This document shows positions 44,957 to 53,495 of a stretch of DNA of 64,000 bases, piece by piece. A model generated the notes under the pieces. That model did not search any database. It was not told the DNA's origin and saw only the letters and a program-made list of their open reading frames with translations. Origin of the DNA: Enhydrobacter sp. (lineage in GTDB: Bacteria > Pseudomonadota > Alphaproteobacteria > Reyranellales > Reyranellaceae); contig NZ_CP126889.1 of assembly GCF_030246845.1 (NCBI RefSeq), positions 1,178,001 to 1,242,000 on the forward strand, given 5' to 3'. Made by a program: the position numbers and the translations under genes. Within the stretch, counting starts at the first letter, position 1. Every line of letters starts with the position of its first letter.

Positions 44957-46398
44957 TGTATCTCGGCATCGATATCGGCACGTCGGGCGTCAAGGCCGCC
45001 GTGATCGACGAGCAGGACCGGTCCGTGGCCGAGGCGGCGGCGCCGCTCGCTGTCTCACGGCCACGACCGCAGTGGGCCGAGCAGAGGCCGCAGGACTGGT
45101 GGCGCGCCGTCGAGCTCACGCTCGATGCGCTGGCTGCGGATTCGCCGGCCGCGATGGCGGCGGTCAAGGCCATCGGCCTGTCGGGGCAGATGCTGGGCGT
45201 GACCCTTCTCGACCGGGCAGACCGGCCGCTGCGCCCGGCCCTGCTGTGGAACGACGGCCGCGCCGGCGCCGAATGCCGCGAACTGGAGCGGCGCTTTCAC
45301 GATTTCACCGAGCGTGTCGGCTGTCGGCCAATGCCGGGCTTCCCCGCCCCCAAGCTTCTGTGGCTCGCGCGCCACGAGCCGGCTGCTCTCGACCGCGCCT
45401 GTCGCGTGCTGCTCGCCAAGGACTATGTCCGTCTATGCCTGACCGGCGAGGCCGCCAGCGACCGCGCCGATTCCTCGGCCACGCTGCTGATGGACACGGC
45501 CGGAGGCGACTGGGACGACGCTCTCCTTGCCGCGTGCGGCATTGCTCGGACGATGATGCCGCGTCTGGTCGATAGCGCCGAGATCGCCGGTATCGTGCGG
45601 GCCGAGCTGGCGGCGCGCTGGCGCCTGCCGGCAGGAACGCCCGTCGCGGGCGGCGGCGGAGACAATATGTGCGCCGGCATCGGCGTCGGCGCCGTCCGGT
45701 CGGGCGATGCCTATATCGGACTCGGCACGTCCGGCGTTTATTTCGTCGCCAACGACCGCTTCATCCCGTCGAGATTCGCCGGCATGCATACCCATCGTCA
45801 TGCCGTGGCCGCTCTCTACTGCCAGCAGGCCGTGGTCCTGAGTGCCGGCGCGTCGCTCGCCTGGGTGGGCGGCCTGTTGCGCGCACCCGATCTTTCGAGC
45901 CTGATGGCCGAGGTCGAGGCGGCGGAACTGATCCCCGCCGAGACGCCCGTCTTCACTCCGTACCTGGGCGGCGAACGGACGCCGCACGACGATCCGACCC
46001 TGACCGCCACCTTCTCCGGCTTGACTCACGAGACGAGTCCTCTGGCCTTGGTGCAGGCGGTCATGGAGGGCGTGGCCATGGCCTTGGCCGATGGGCACGA
46101 GGCGCTGATCGAAAGCGGTGCACGCGTCGGCGAGGTCCGCCTGACCGGAGGCGGCGCCCGCAGCACCCTGTGGGCCCGTCTCGTCGCCGCTGCGCTCGGC
46201 ATTCCGCTCCGGCTTCAGCCGCACGCGCAAACCGGCCCGGCGCTGGGCGCGGCGCGGCTCGCCCGACAGAGCGTCGGCGGTCCGTTGATCGCCGCCTCCG
46301 GCAGCGAAGCGATCATCGTGCCGGTCGAGCCGTCGCTGCGCGAACAGCTCCTGCAGAAGCGCGCGCTTTTCCGCAGACACCTCCACCTTTCGCGCTAA
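44956..46398 (+). CDS. FGGY-family carbohydrate kinase (xylulokinase-like)
   Basis: A 480-residue sugar/polyol kinase. ATP domain motifs are MYLGIDIGTSGVKAAVID at the start, GGGGDNMCAGIGVGAV (catalytic-region Asp) and LTGGGARSTLWARLVAAALG. The substrate region has LSGQMLGVTLLD and PALLWNDGRAG. Xylulokinases have QMHG where this protein has QMLG (L80), so D-xylulose may not be the substrate. Starts within the sorC stop; cofD begins 9 bases after its stop, so kinase and F420 genes may be one transcript. The neighbouring glycerol-1-phosphate dehydrogenase suggests glycerol or a related polyol as substrate, which is inference. Confidence 0.85.
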   Translation: MYLGIDIGTSGVKAAVIDEQDRSVAEAAAPLAVSRPRPQWAEQRPQDWWRAVELTLDALAADSPAAMAAVKAIGLSGQMLGVTLLDRADRPLRPALLWNDGRAGAECRELERRFHDFTERVGCRPMPGFPAPKLLWLARHEPAALDRACRVLLAKDYVRLCLTGEAASDRADSSATLLMDTAGGDWDDALLAACGIARTMMPRLVDSAEIAGIVRAELAARWRLPAGTPVAGGGGDNMCAGIGVGAVRSGDAYIGLGTSGVYFVANDRFIPSRFAGMHTHRHAVAALYCQQAVVLSAGASLAWVGGLLRAPDLSSLMAEVEAAELIPAETPVFTPYLGGERTPHDDPTLTATFSGLTHETSPLALVQAVMEGVAMALADGHEALIESGARVGEVRLTGGGARSTLWARLVAAALGIPLRLQPHAQTGPALGAARLARQSVGGPLIAASGSEAIIVPVEPSLREQLLQKRALFRRHLHLSR

Positions 46399-46407
46399 GC
46401 TCGGAGC

Positions 46408-47373
46408 ATGAGTCAGGACAATCGCAGCGTGCTCGCCCTCGCCGGCGGGGTGGGGGGCGCCAAGCTCGCGTTCGGCCTCAGTGCCGTTCTGCCGGCCGAG
46501 GCGCTGACAGTGGCCGTGAACACGGCAGACGACTTCGAGCATCTCGGCCTCTCGATCTCGCCGGACCTAGATACGGTCATGTACACGCTGGCCGGCGTCG
46601 CCAATCCGGAGACAGGCTGGGGCCGACGGGACGAGAGCTGGAACACCATGGCGGCGCTCGAGCAACTGGGCGGCGAGACCTGGTTTCGCCTGGGCGACAA
46701 GGATCTCGCCACGCACATCGAGCGCACCCGCCGCCTGCGTGCCGGCGAGACGCTCACGACAGTGACCAGGGACCTCGCCCAGCGTCTCGGCGTCAAGTGC
46801 GCCATCGTCCCGATGACCGACAATCCGGTGCGCACCGTCGTCACCAGCGACCGCGGCGACCTCGCCTTCCAGGACTGGTTCGTCCGGCTGCGCTGCGAGC
46901 CTGCGGTCGAGCGCGTCCGCTTCACCGGCGCGGACAAGGCGCGCGCCAACCCTGTCCTTCTCGACATGGCCGGCCTGCGCGGCGTGATCTTCTGTCCGTC
47001 CAACCCGTTCGTGAGCGTGGCGCCCATTCTCGCGATCCCCGGCGTGCGCACCGCCCTGCAGCGCACGACGACGCCGCGGGTCGCCGTGACGCCGATCGTG
47101 CGCGGACAGGCGATCAAGGGCCCGGCCGCCAAGATGCTCGCCGAACTTGGCCACGATGTTTCCGCACTGGGCGTGGCGCGTTACTACAAAGGCCTGATCG
47201 ACGGCTTTGTCCTCGACCAGACCGATGCGGGCCTGAAGGCCTCCATCGAAGATCTCGGGATCAAGGTGCTTGTCGCCGACACGATGATGCGCACCGACGA
47301 GGACAAGCGGCGACTTGCCGTCGCAGCCCTCGAATTCGTGGACGCCCTCGCCCGCACTCTGCAACACTCCTAG
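46408..47373 (+). CDS. cofD: 2-phospho-L-lactate transferase CofD (F420 biosynthesis)
   Basis: A 321-residue enzyme that transfers the phospholactyl (or phosphoenolpyruvyl) group from its guanylyl-activated form to the deazaflavin F0, giving F420-0. Marks are LALAGGVGGAKLAFGLSAVL, VNTADDFEHLGLSISPDLD, GWGRRDESWNTM, IVPMTDNPVRT and FCPSNPFVSVAPILAIPG. Length fits CofD/FbiA (about 310-330). It precedes cofC by 2 bases and follows the FGGY kinase by 9 bases. Confidence 0.94.
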   Translation: MSQDNRSVLALAGGVGGAKLAFGLSAVLPAEALTVAVNTADDFEHLGLSISPDLDTVMYTLAGVANPETGWGRRDESWNTMAALEQLGGETWFRLGDKDLATHIERTRRLRAGETLTTVTRDLAQRLGVKCAIVPMTDNPVRTVVTSDRGDLAFQDWFVRLRCEPAVERVRFTGADKARANPVLLDMAGLRGVIFCPSNPFVSVAPILAIPGVRTALQRTTTPRVAVTPIVRGQAIKGPAAKMLAELGHDVSALGVARYYKGLIDGFVLDQTDAGLKASIEDLGIKVLVADTMMRTDEDKRRLAVAALEFVDALARTLQHS

Positions 47374-47375
47374 CC

Positions 47376-47945
47376 ATGCTTGCCGCTGTCGTTCCGATGA
47401 AGTCCCTGCCGCTCGCCAAGGGCCGCCTCGCGCCGGTCCTCGATGCAGCGGGACGGCGTGCGCTGGCGCAGAGGATGCTGGACCATGTGCTCGGCACGCT
47501 CCGTCAGGCCGGGCTCCCCTCCATCCGCGTGGCAAGCGGCGCCGGCGACGACAGCGACCTCAATCGAGACGTAACGGAAGCGGCCCGCACGGTGCAGGCC
47601 GAAGGCGCGACAGACCTCCTCCTGGTGATGGCCGACCTGCCCTATCTTTCCGTGCCCGACATCGAGGCCCTGATCGAGGCCGGCCGCAAAAGCCCCGTGG
47701 TCATCGCCGAGGCCAAGGATGGCGGCACCAACGCGCTTCTGCTGCGGCCGCCGACGGTGCTCGAATTCACCTTCGCCACCCAGCGGCCGAGCGCCAGGCT
47801 GCACGTTGAACGCGCACGATCGGTCGGCATCGAGCCCGCCATCGTGCGCCGGCCCGGCCTTTCGCGCGATATCGACACGCCGGCCGATCTGGCCCAGCTT
47901 GTCTCCGACCATCCTGTGTACCATGTGTTCCGTCATGTCGCCTGA
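47376..47945 (+). CDS. cofC: 2-phospho-L-lactate guanylyltransferase CofC
   Basis: A 189-residue nucleotidyltransferase that activates phospholactate, PEP or 3-phosphoglycerate with GTP for CofD. It begins MLAAVVPMKSLPLAKGRLAP, typical of CofC/FbiD, with VMADLPYLSVPDIEALI and AKDGGTNALLLRPP. The last bases overlap cofGH by 11. The substrate (lactate, enolpyruvate or glycerate form) cannot be read from the sequence. Cytosolic. Confidence 0.92.
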   Translation: MLAAVVPMKSLPLAKGRLAPVLDAAGRRALAQRMLDHVLGTLRQAGLPSIRVASGAGDDSDLNRDVTEAARTVQAEGATDLLLVMADLPYLSVPDIEALIEAGRKSPVVIAEAKDGGTNALLLRPPTVLEFTFATQRPSARLHVERARSVGIEPAIVRRPGLSRDIDTPADLAQLVSDHPVYHVFRHVA

Positions 47946-50364
47946 AGTCGAAAGAATTCTTGCCGAAGCGGCCGATTTGCCGGGCCTGATGAAGAAGGCG
48001 GCGGCGATCCGCGATGCCGCCTTCGGCGAACGCGTGACCTTCTCCAAGAAGGTCTTCATCGCGCTCACGCATCTCTGCCGCGACACCTGTGGCTACTGCA
48101 CCTTCGTGCATCCGCCGCGTCGCGGCGAGGCGGCATACCTCACGCCCGATCAGGTGCTGGAAATCGCGCGCGCCGGCCAGACGGCGGGCTGTGCCGAGGC
48201 GCTCTTCACCCTGGGCGACAAGCCGGAGCTGAAATGGAAGCCCGCAGCCCAGGCGCTCGAAGCGATGGGCCATACGACGACGCTCGACTACCTCGCGGCG
48301 ATGGCCGAACGGGTCTTCAAGGAGACCGGCCTGTTGCCCCATCTCAATCCCGGGCTGATGACGGCGGCCGACCTCGCCCGGTTGCGGCGCGTTTCGGTCT
48401 CGATGGGCATCATGCTGGAGACGACGGCGGCTCGGCTCGGCGAGCGCGGCGGCCCGCATTACGGCGCGCCGGACAAGGAGCCGGCGGCGCGTCTGGCCAC
48501 GATCGGGGCCGCCGGCAAGGCGAAGGTTCCCTTCACCTCGGGCATCCTGATCGGCATCGGCGAGACGCGCGCCGAGCGGATCGAGGCGCTGCTGGCGCTG
48601 CGCGACCTGCATCGCGCCCACGGTCATCTGCAGGAAGTCATCATCCAGAACTTCCGCGCCAAGCCCGACACGCGCATGGCGAAGGCGCCCGAGCCGTCGT
48701 TCGAGGAACTTTTGTGGACCGTCGCGGTGGCGCGCCTGATTTTCGGCGACATGCTTTCGGTCCAGGCGCCACCCAATCTGCAGGAGCCGGGCTACGGCCG
48801 GCTGATCGAGGCGGGCATCGACGACTGGGGCGGCGTGTCGCCGGTGACACCCGATCACGTCAATCCCGAGCGGCCCTGGCCTGCGCTGGAAGCGCTGGCC
48901 GTGGAAAGCGCGAAGTACGGCAAAGTGCTGACCGAGCGGCTCGCCGTCTACCCGCGCTACGTGCACGACAAGGCCTGGATCGATCCCGCATTGCGTCCGC
49001 GCGTGCTGGCGCTGAGCGGCGCGGGCGGGCTCAGGCGCGACAACGACTGGCGGCCGGGCCTCGTCATGGCGCTGCCCAAGGACGATGTCGCGACTCTCGC
49101 GCAGCCGGCGGTGCGCCCGAGCGCCAGTCTCGCGCCGATCCTCGACCGGGCGACCCGCGGCGAGGATCTCGGCGAGGACGATATCGAGCGACTGTTCGCG
49201 GCGCGCGGGCCAGACTTCGCCGCCGTGACGCAGGCCGCCGACGCGGTGCGCCGCGAGACGGTGGGCGACGCGGTCTCCTACGCCGTCGTACGCAACATCA
49301 ACTACACCAACATCTGCTACTTCCGCTGCGGCTTCTGCGCCTTCTCCAAGGGCAAGCTCGCCGCCAACCTGCGCGGCTCGCCATACGACCTCACGGTGCA
49401 GGAGATCGTACGCCGCGCGGCCGAGGCCTGGGACCGCGGCGCCACCGAAGTCTGCATGCAGGGCGGCATCCATCCCGACTACACCGGCCAGCACTATCTC
49501 GATGTGTGTCACGCCGTGCGCGAGCGGATCCCCGGCATGCACGTGCATGCCTTCTCGCCGCTCGAGGTCTGGCACGGCGCCACGACCCTCGGCCGTTCGA
49601 TCCCGGACTTCCTGGCCGCGCTGCGCGATGCCGGCCTCGGCAGCCTGCCGGGCACGGCGGCCGAGGTGCTGGACGACGAGGTGCGCGACGTCCTCTGCCC
49701 CGACAAGGTCTCGACCGATCAGTGGCTCGAGATCATGCGGGCCGCCCACAAGGTGGGGCTGCGCTCGACCGCCACCATCATGTTCGGCCATGTCGACCGG
49801 CCGATCCATTGGGCGCGCCATCTGCTGCGCCTGCGCAACCTGCAGAAGGAGACGGGCGGCTTCACCGAACTGGTGCCGCTGCCGTTCGTCGCCGCCGAGG
49901 CGCCGATCGCGCTGAAGGGCCAGGCACGCCTGGGGCCGACCTTCCGCGAGGCGGTGCTGATGCATGCCATCGGCCGGCTCGCGCTCCATCCGCACGTCAG
50001 GAACATCCAGACCTCGTGGGTGAAGATGGGCATCGAGGGCGCCAAGATCTGCCTGCAGGCCGGCGCCAACGATCTGGGCGGCACGCTGATGAACGAGTCG
50101 ATCACCCGCGCCGCCGGCGCCGAGCACGGCGAGGAGCTGCCGCCGGAGGCGATGGAGCGGCTGATCGCCGATCTCGGTCGCACGGCGCGCGTCCGCACGA
50201 CGCTCTATGGCGATGCCGACACCGATCGTATCGCGGCCGCGCATGCTGCCGCGCCGCTCGCGCCCGTCACGCTGGAAGTCGCGACCCGCTGGACCGGCCC
50301 GGCGACCGAAGGCGACAAGCGCCGCGTGCTGCCCAAGCCGCGGCAAGCGGCCACCGCGCGCTGA
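47935..50364 (+). CDS. fbiC: F0 synthase, fused CofG-CofH (FbiC)
   Basis: An 809-residue protein with two radical SAM domains that together condense tyrosine with 5-amino-6-ribitylaminouracil to form the deazaflavin F0. The N-terminal CofG domain has C48-x3-C52-x2-C55 in LCRDTCGYCTF; the CofH domain has C461, C465 and C468 in ICYFRCGFCAF, followed by CMQGGIHPDYTG. The fused form is known from actinobacteria and some proteobacteria. Two ATGs, 47923 and 47935, are possible; the second gives MSPEVERILAEAADL. A repeat element follows the stop. Confidence 0.95.
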   Translation: MSPEVERILAEAADLPGLMKKAAAIRDAAFGERVTFSKKVFIALTHLCRDTCGYCTFVHPPRRGEAAYLTPDQVLEIARAGQTAGCAEALFTLGDKPELKWKPAAQALEAMGHTTTLDYLAAMAERVFKETGLLPHLNPGLMTAADLARLRRVSVSMGIMLETTAARLGERGGPHYGAPDKEPAARLATIGAAGKAKVPFTSGILIGIGETRAERIEALLALRDLHRAHGHLQEVIIQNFRAKPDTRMAKAPEPSFEELLWTVAVARLIFGDMLSVQAPPNLQEPGYGRLIEAGIDDWGGVSPVTPDHVNPERPWPALEALAVESAKYGKVLTERLAVYPRYVHDKAWIDPALRPRVLALSGAGGLRRDNDWRPGLVMALPKDDVATLAQPAVRPSASLAPILDRATRGEDLGEDDIERLFAARGPDFAAVTQAADAVRRETVGDAVSYAVVRNINYTNICYFRCGFCAFSKGKLAANLRGSPYDLTVQEIVRRAAEAWDRGATEVCMQGGIHPDYTGQHYLDVCHAVRERIPGMHVHAFSPLEVWHGATTLGRSIPDFLAALRDAGLGSLPGTAAEVLDDEVRDVLCPDKVSTDQWLEIMRAAHKVGLRSTATIMFGHVDRPIHWARHLLRLRNLQKETGGFTELVPLPFVAAEAPIALKGQARLGPTFREAVLMHAIGRLALHPHVRNIQTSWVKMGIEGAKICLQAGANDLGGTLMNESITRAAGAEHGEELPPEAMERLIADLGRTARVRTTLYGDADTDRIAAAHAAAPLAPVTLEVATRWTGPATEGDKRRVLPKPRQAATAR

Positions 50365-50369
50365 GTCCT

Positions 50370-50427
50370 TTTGGGACTGCGGGCTGCCAGCCCGCCCATG
50401 AGCGAGCCGGAGGCTCGCGGTCCCAAA
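50370..50427. repeat. Three-way-junction palindromic element (REP-like) between cofGH and the fgd homologue
   Basis: An outer stem TTTGGGAC/GTCCCAAA (50370-50377 and 50420-50427) encloses two hairpins with related arms: GCGGGCT-GCC-AGCCCGC (50379-50395) and GCGAGCC-GGA-GGCTCGC (50402-50418). It sits between two convergent stops, 6 bases from each, and could act as a bidirectional terminator or be a mobile palindromic repeat. Confidence 0.75.
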
Positions 50428-50432
50428 GAAGG

Positions 50433-51437
50433 CTATCCGAATTTCTTGCGGAGCCGCGGCAGCACGTCCTTTGCATAGAGCGCCAGGAAGCGCGCCTGGT
50501 CGGGGCCCGGCGCGTGGAACACCAGATGGTTGAAGCCGAGCTGGAGGTAGGGGGCGATACGCTCGACGTGCTCGTCGGGATCGGTCGAGACGATCCAGCG
50601 ACTAGCGATGCGATCGATCGGCAGGGCGTCGGCGAGACGCGCCATCTCGGTCGGATTGTGCACCGAGGTCTTCTCCTCGGCCGAGAGCGCCAGCGCCGAC
50701 CAGAAGCGCGTGTCCTCCCTGGCGCGCGCGAGATCGGTATCGAATGACACCTTCATCTCGATCATGTAGTCGACGGAGCCCGGCGCCTTGCCGGCCGCCT
50801 TCATGCCCTCGACCACCCCGGGAATGAGCTTGTCGCGATAGAGCTCGGCGCCCTTGCCGCTGGTGCAGATGAAGCCGTCGCCGCTGCGGCCGGCGTATTT
50901 GGCGACCTGCGGGCCGCCCGCAGCGACGTAGATCGGGATGAGCTCGGCCGGCCGGTCGTAGATCGTGGCGTCGCGGGTCTTGTAGTATTCGCCTTCGAAG
51001 GTGACGTGCTCCTCGCTCCACAGCTTGCGCATCAGCACGATCGATTCGCGCAGCCGCGCGTACCGTTCCTTGAACTCGGGCCAGGGCTGGCCGGTCGCCG
51101 GCACCTCGTTCAGCGATTCGCCCGTGCCCACGCCCAGGATCACGCGGCCGGGGAAGAGGCAGCCCAGGGTGGCGAAGGATTGCGCCACGATCGAGGGATG
51201 GTAGCGATAGGTCGGTGTGAGCACGCTGGTGCCCATCGCGATGCGGCCGGTGCGGGCGCCCAGCGCCCCCATCCAGGTGACGGAGTGCGGCGCATGGCCG
51301 CCCTCGTGCCGCCAGGGCTGGAAATGGTCGCTGATGAACACCGAGTCGAAGCCCTGCCGCTCGGCCTCGCAGGCGAAGTCGAGCAGCTCCTTCGGCGCGA
51401 ATTGTTCGGCGGACGCCTTGTAGCCTAGCCTGAGCAT
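50433..51437 (-). CDS. fgd: F420-dependent glucose-6-phosphate dehydrogenase homologue (Fgd family LLM)
   Basis: A 334-residue luciferase-like-fold enzyme very close to mycobacterial Fgd1 (336 residues), which reduces F420 with glucose-6-phosphate. [17 protein letters not shown] contains the catalytic D37-H38 and W42, [10 protein letters not shown] the acid E106, and K193 (TSGKG), K254 (EEKTS) and R278 (SRWIV) match the phosphate-pocket positions as I recall them from Fgd1; the His after K254 is Thr here. The start at 51437 fits the family. It is divergent from cofE, 74 bases apart, and converges on cofGH across the repeat. Substrate not proven. Confidence 0.82.
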   Translation of the reverse strand: MLRLGYKASAEQFAPKELLDFACEAERQGFDSVFISDHFQPWRHEGGHAPHSVTWMGALGARTGRIAMGTSVLTPTYRYHPSIVAQSFATLGCLFPGRVILGVGTGESLNEVPATGQPWPEFKERYARLRESIVLMRKLWSEEHVTFEGEYYKTRDATIYDRPAELIPIYVAAGGPQVAKYAGRSGDGFICTSGKGAELYRDKLIPGVVEGMKAAGKAPGSVDYMIEMKVSFDTDLARAREDTRFWSALALSAEEKTSVHNPTEMARLADALPIDRIASRWIVSTDPDEHVERIAPYLQLGFNHLVFHAPGPDQARFLALYAKDVLPRLRKKFG

Positions 51438-51511
51438 GGATCGGCCCCTTTGATCGAAGACGGGGAAAAGGCTTATCACTACCCGCCTCTCTCCTGCGAT
51501 GGAGTTTTTCG

Positions 51512-52255
51512 ATTAACGCCCGACGCCTCGAACTGATCGCGCCCGCCGGCCTGCCCCGCATAAGACGGGACGACGATCTCGCCTCGTTGATCGCGCCTTT
51601 TGGTCTCCAGAACCACGATGTCGTGGTCCTGGCGCAGAAGATCGTTTCCAAGGCCGAAGGGCGACTGTTCCGCCTCTCGGACGTCATCCCCTCCGAAAAG
51701 GCGGTCGAGCTGGGCCGGCAGGTCGACAAGGATCCGCGGCTGGTCGAATTGATCCTGCGGGAATCGACCGAAATCGTACGGGCGGTGCGCGGCGTGCTGA
51801 TCGTGCAGCATCGGCTGGGCTTCGTGATGGCCAATGCCGGCGTCGACGCTTCGAATGTCGACGATCCCGAGCAGGTGCTGTTGCTGCCCGCCGATCCCGA
51901 CGGCTCGGCCCGCCGGCTGCGCGCGCGGCTGAAGGAGCTCGTCGGCGTCGAGGTGGGCGTGATCATCAACGATTCCTGGGGCCGCGCCTGGCGCATGGGC
52001 ACGGTCGGCGCGGCGATCGGGGCCGCCGGCCTGCCCGGCCTGATCGACATGCGCGGCCAACCCGACATGAACGGCCGCCTCCTGCGCGTCACCGAGATCG
52101 GCCACGCCGACGAGATCGCGGCGGCGGCATCGCTTCTGATGGGTCAGGCCGCCGAGCGCCGGCCGGTCGTCATCCTGCGCGGCCTCGGCCCGCCCGCCCG
52201 CGACGGCAACGCGGCCGAGCTCGTGCGGCCGAGGCAGATGGATCTGTTCCGATGA
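51512..52255 (+). CDS. cofE: F420-0:gamma-glutamyl ligase CofE, apparent ATT start
   Basis: A 247-residue GTP-dependent ligase adding glutamates to F420-0. Homology starts [20 protein letters not shown], then [34 protein letters not shown] and [12 protein letters not shown] with VGAAIGAAG. The frame has no ATG, GTG or TTG between the stop at 51431 and TTG 51587, which would cut off conserved sequence. ATT at 51512 has GGAG 7 bases upstream and gives the expected N-terminus. Alternatively ATG 51499 would fit if the T5 run at 51505-51509 had one T fewer. There is no FbiB-like nitroreductase extension. Confidence 0.85.
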   Translation: MNARRLELIAPAGLPRIRRDDDLASLIAPFGLQNHDVVVLAQKIVSKAEGRLFRLSDVIPSEKAVELGRQVDKDPRLVELILRESTEIVRAVRGVLIVQHRLGFVMANAGVDASNVDDPEQVLLLPADPDGSARRLRARLKELVGVEVGVIINDSWGRAWRMGTVGAAIGAAGLPGLIDMRGQPDMNGRLLRVTEIGHADEIAAAASLLMGQAAERRPVVILRGLGPPARDGNAAELVRPRQMDLFR

Positions 52256-52268
52256 CAGCGTTCGTTGA

Positions 52269-52335
52269 TGTCATCCCGAGCGTAGCGAGGGATCTTTAGC
52301 AAGCCGAAAGATCCCTCACTTCGTTCGGGATGACA
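52269..52335. repeat. Long inverted repeat, REP-family copy 1
   Basis: Arms 52269-52297 and 52307-52335 are inverted complements at 26 of 29 positions, with a 9-base loop. It lies between the convergent cofE and solute-binding protein genes. Outer ends read TGTCATCCCGAG and CGGGATGACA. A second copy is at 63766-63836. It may also end transcription from both sides. Confidence 0.8.
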
Positions 52336-52347
52336 CTGCTCTGGCTG

Positions 52348-53487
52348 TCACTCCACCTTCACCAGCTCGGCGACGGCGACCTTGCGGTTCTTCACCGTCT
52401 GCAGCACGACGTAGTGGCCCATCGAGTTGTGGTCGTCGAAGCCCACGACCTTGCCCATGAGGTTGTCGATCTTGACCTTGCGCATGGCCTCCATGACCTT
52501 CTGGCCGTCGGTGCTGTTCGCATCCTTGATCGCCTGCGCGATGATGCGGATCGACTGGTAGCCGGCCCAGGTTTGCAGGTAGGGCTCGGACTTGTGCTTG
52601 GCCTCGATCTTTTCGACGAAAGCCTTGTTCTGCGGATCGTCGATCGTCGAATTGTAGACCCAGGCGCTGATCGAGCCTTCCATGCCGCCGGCCTCGATGA
52701 TGGGCTGGTTGCGCCCGCCCAGCTCGACGCGGCCGGTATAGGGGATATGGACGCCGAGCTGCATCGCCTGGCGCAGGAAGTTGATCGAGTCGCCGCCGAT
52801 CTGGAAGGTGGCGATGGCATCGGGATGGAGTTGCTGCAGGCGCGTCAGCAGGCTGGTGAAGTCCGGCGTGTTCTGCGGCGGATAGTCGGTCGACAGGATC
52901 TTCAGTCCGGCCTTGCCGGCCACCGCCTTGAAGGCGTCGGCCCCGCCGCGGCCGAAGTCGGTGTCCTCGGCCACGATCGACACCGTCTTGAACATCTTCT
53001 TCTGGCCGAGATACTGACCCAGGGCGTCCATCATGGCGCTGTCGGACGGGCTGATGCGAAAGGAATATTCGTTGCGGCCCGGCCCCGCATGCTCGGTGAT
53101 CTGCGGGTTCGAGGCGATGCCGGTGATCATCGGGATCCTGGCATCGGCGATGATCTTCATCGTGGCGAGATGGACCGAGCTGCAATGAGCGCCCTCGATC
53201 GCCACGACCTTGGCCTCGACGAGCTTGTTGGCGACGTTCACCCCTTCCGACGGGTTGCACTTGTTGTCGAGCACCATCAGCTCGACCTTGCGGCCGCCGA
53301 GCAGGCCGCCGGCGGCGTTGATCTCGTCGACGGCCAGATCGACGCCCCACATCTCCCATTCCGACGCGACCGCCGCCGGGCCCGTCTTGGGCGTCGAGAC
53401 GCCGATCACGATCGGCTGTGCCAGCGCGGGCACGGCCCCGAGCAGGCAGGCGGCAGCGGCCGCCAACCAGGTCTTCATCTTCATCAT
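52348..53487 (-). CDS. Branched-chain-amino-acid-type ABC substrate-binding protein
   Basis: A 379-residue periplasmic protein. The signal peptide MMKMKTWLAAAAACLLGAV ends at ALAQP; the mature part opens IVIGVSTPKTGPAAVASEW and has VDEINAAGGLLGGRKVELMV, FRISPSDSAMMDALGQYL and VAEDTDFGRGGADAFKAV, typical of Liv/amide-binding proteins. GAGGAGG lies just before the ATG; a GTG at 53499 is an alternative start. It is downstream of iclR on the same strand and divergent from livHMGF at 54472, with which it should form one importer. Confidence 0.88.
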   Translation of the reverse strand: MMKMKTWLAAAAACLLGAVPALAQPIVIGVSTPKTGPAAVASEWEMWGVDLAVDEINAAGGLLGGRKVELMVLDNKCNPSEGVNVANKLVEAKVVAIEGAHCSSVHLATMKIIADARIPMITGIASNPQITEHAGPGRNEYSFRISPSDSAMMDALGQYLGQKKMFKTVSIVAEDTDFGRGGADAFKAVAGKAGLKILSTDYPPQNTPDFTSLLTRLQQLHPDAIATFQIGGDSINFLRQAMQLGVHIPYTGRVELGGRNQPIIEAGGMEGSISAWVYNSTIDDPQNKAFVEKIEAKHKSEPYLQTWAGYQSIRIIAQAIKDANSTDGQKVMEAMRKVKIDNLMGKVVGFDDHNSMGHYVVLQTVKNRKVAVAELVKVE

Positions 53488-53495
53488 GCTCCTCC

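Noticed and set aside
47767..50346. An 859-codon open frame antisense to cofGH
   Set aside because: Same shadow effect; composition is low in hydrophobic segments and rich in Arg/His, and cofGH motifs are unmistakable on the other strand.
51587..52255. cofE starting at TTG 51587
   Set aside because: This would remove about 25 conserved N-terminal residues including RRLELI and the DDDL segment, and no ribosome site lies before it.
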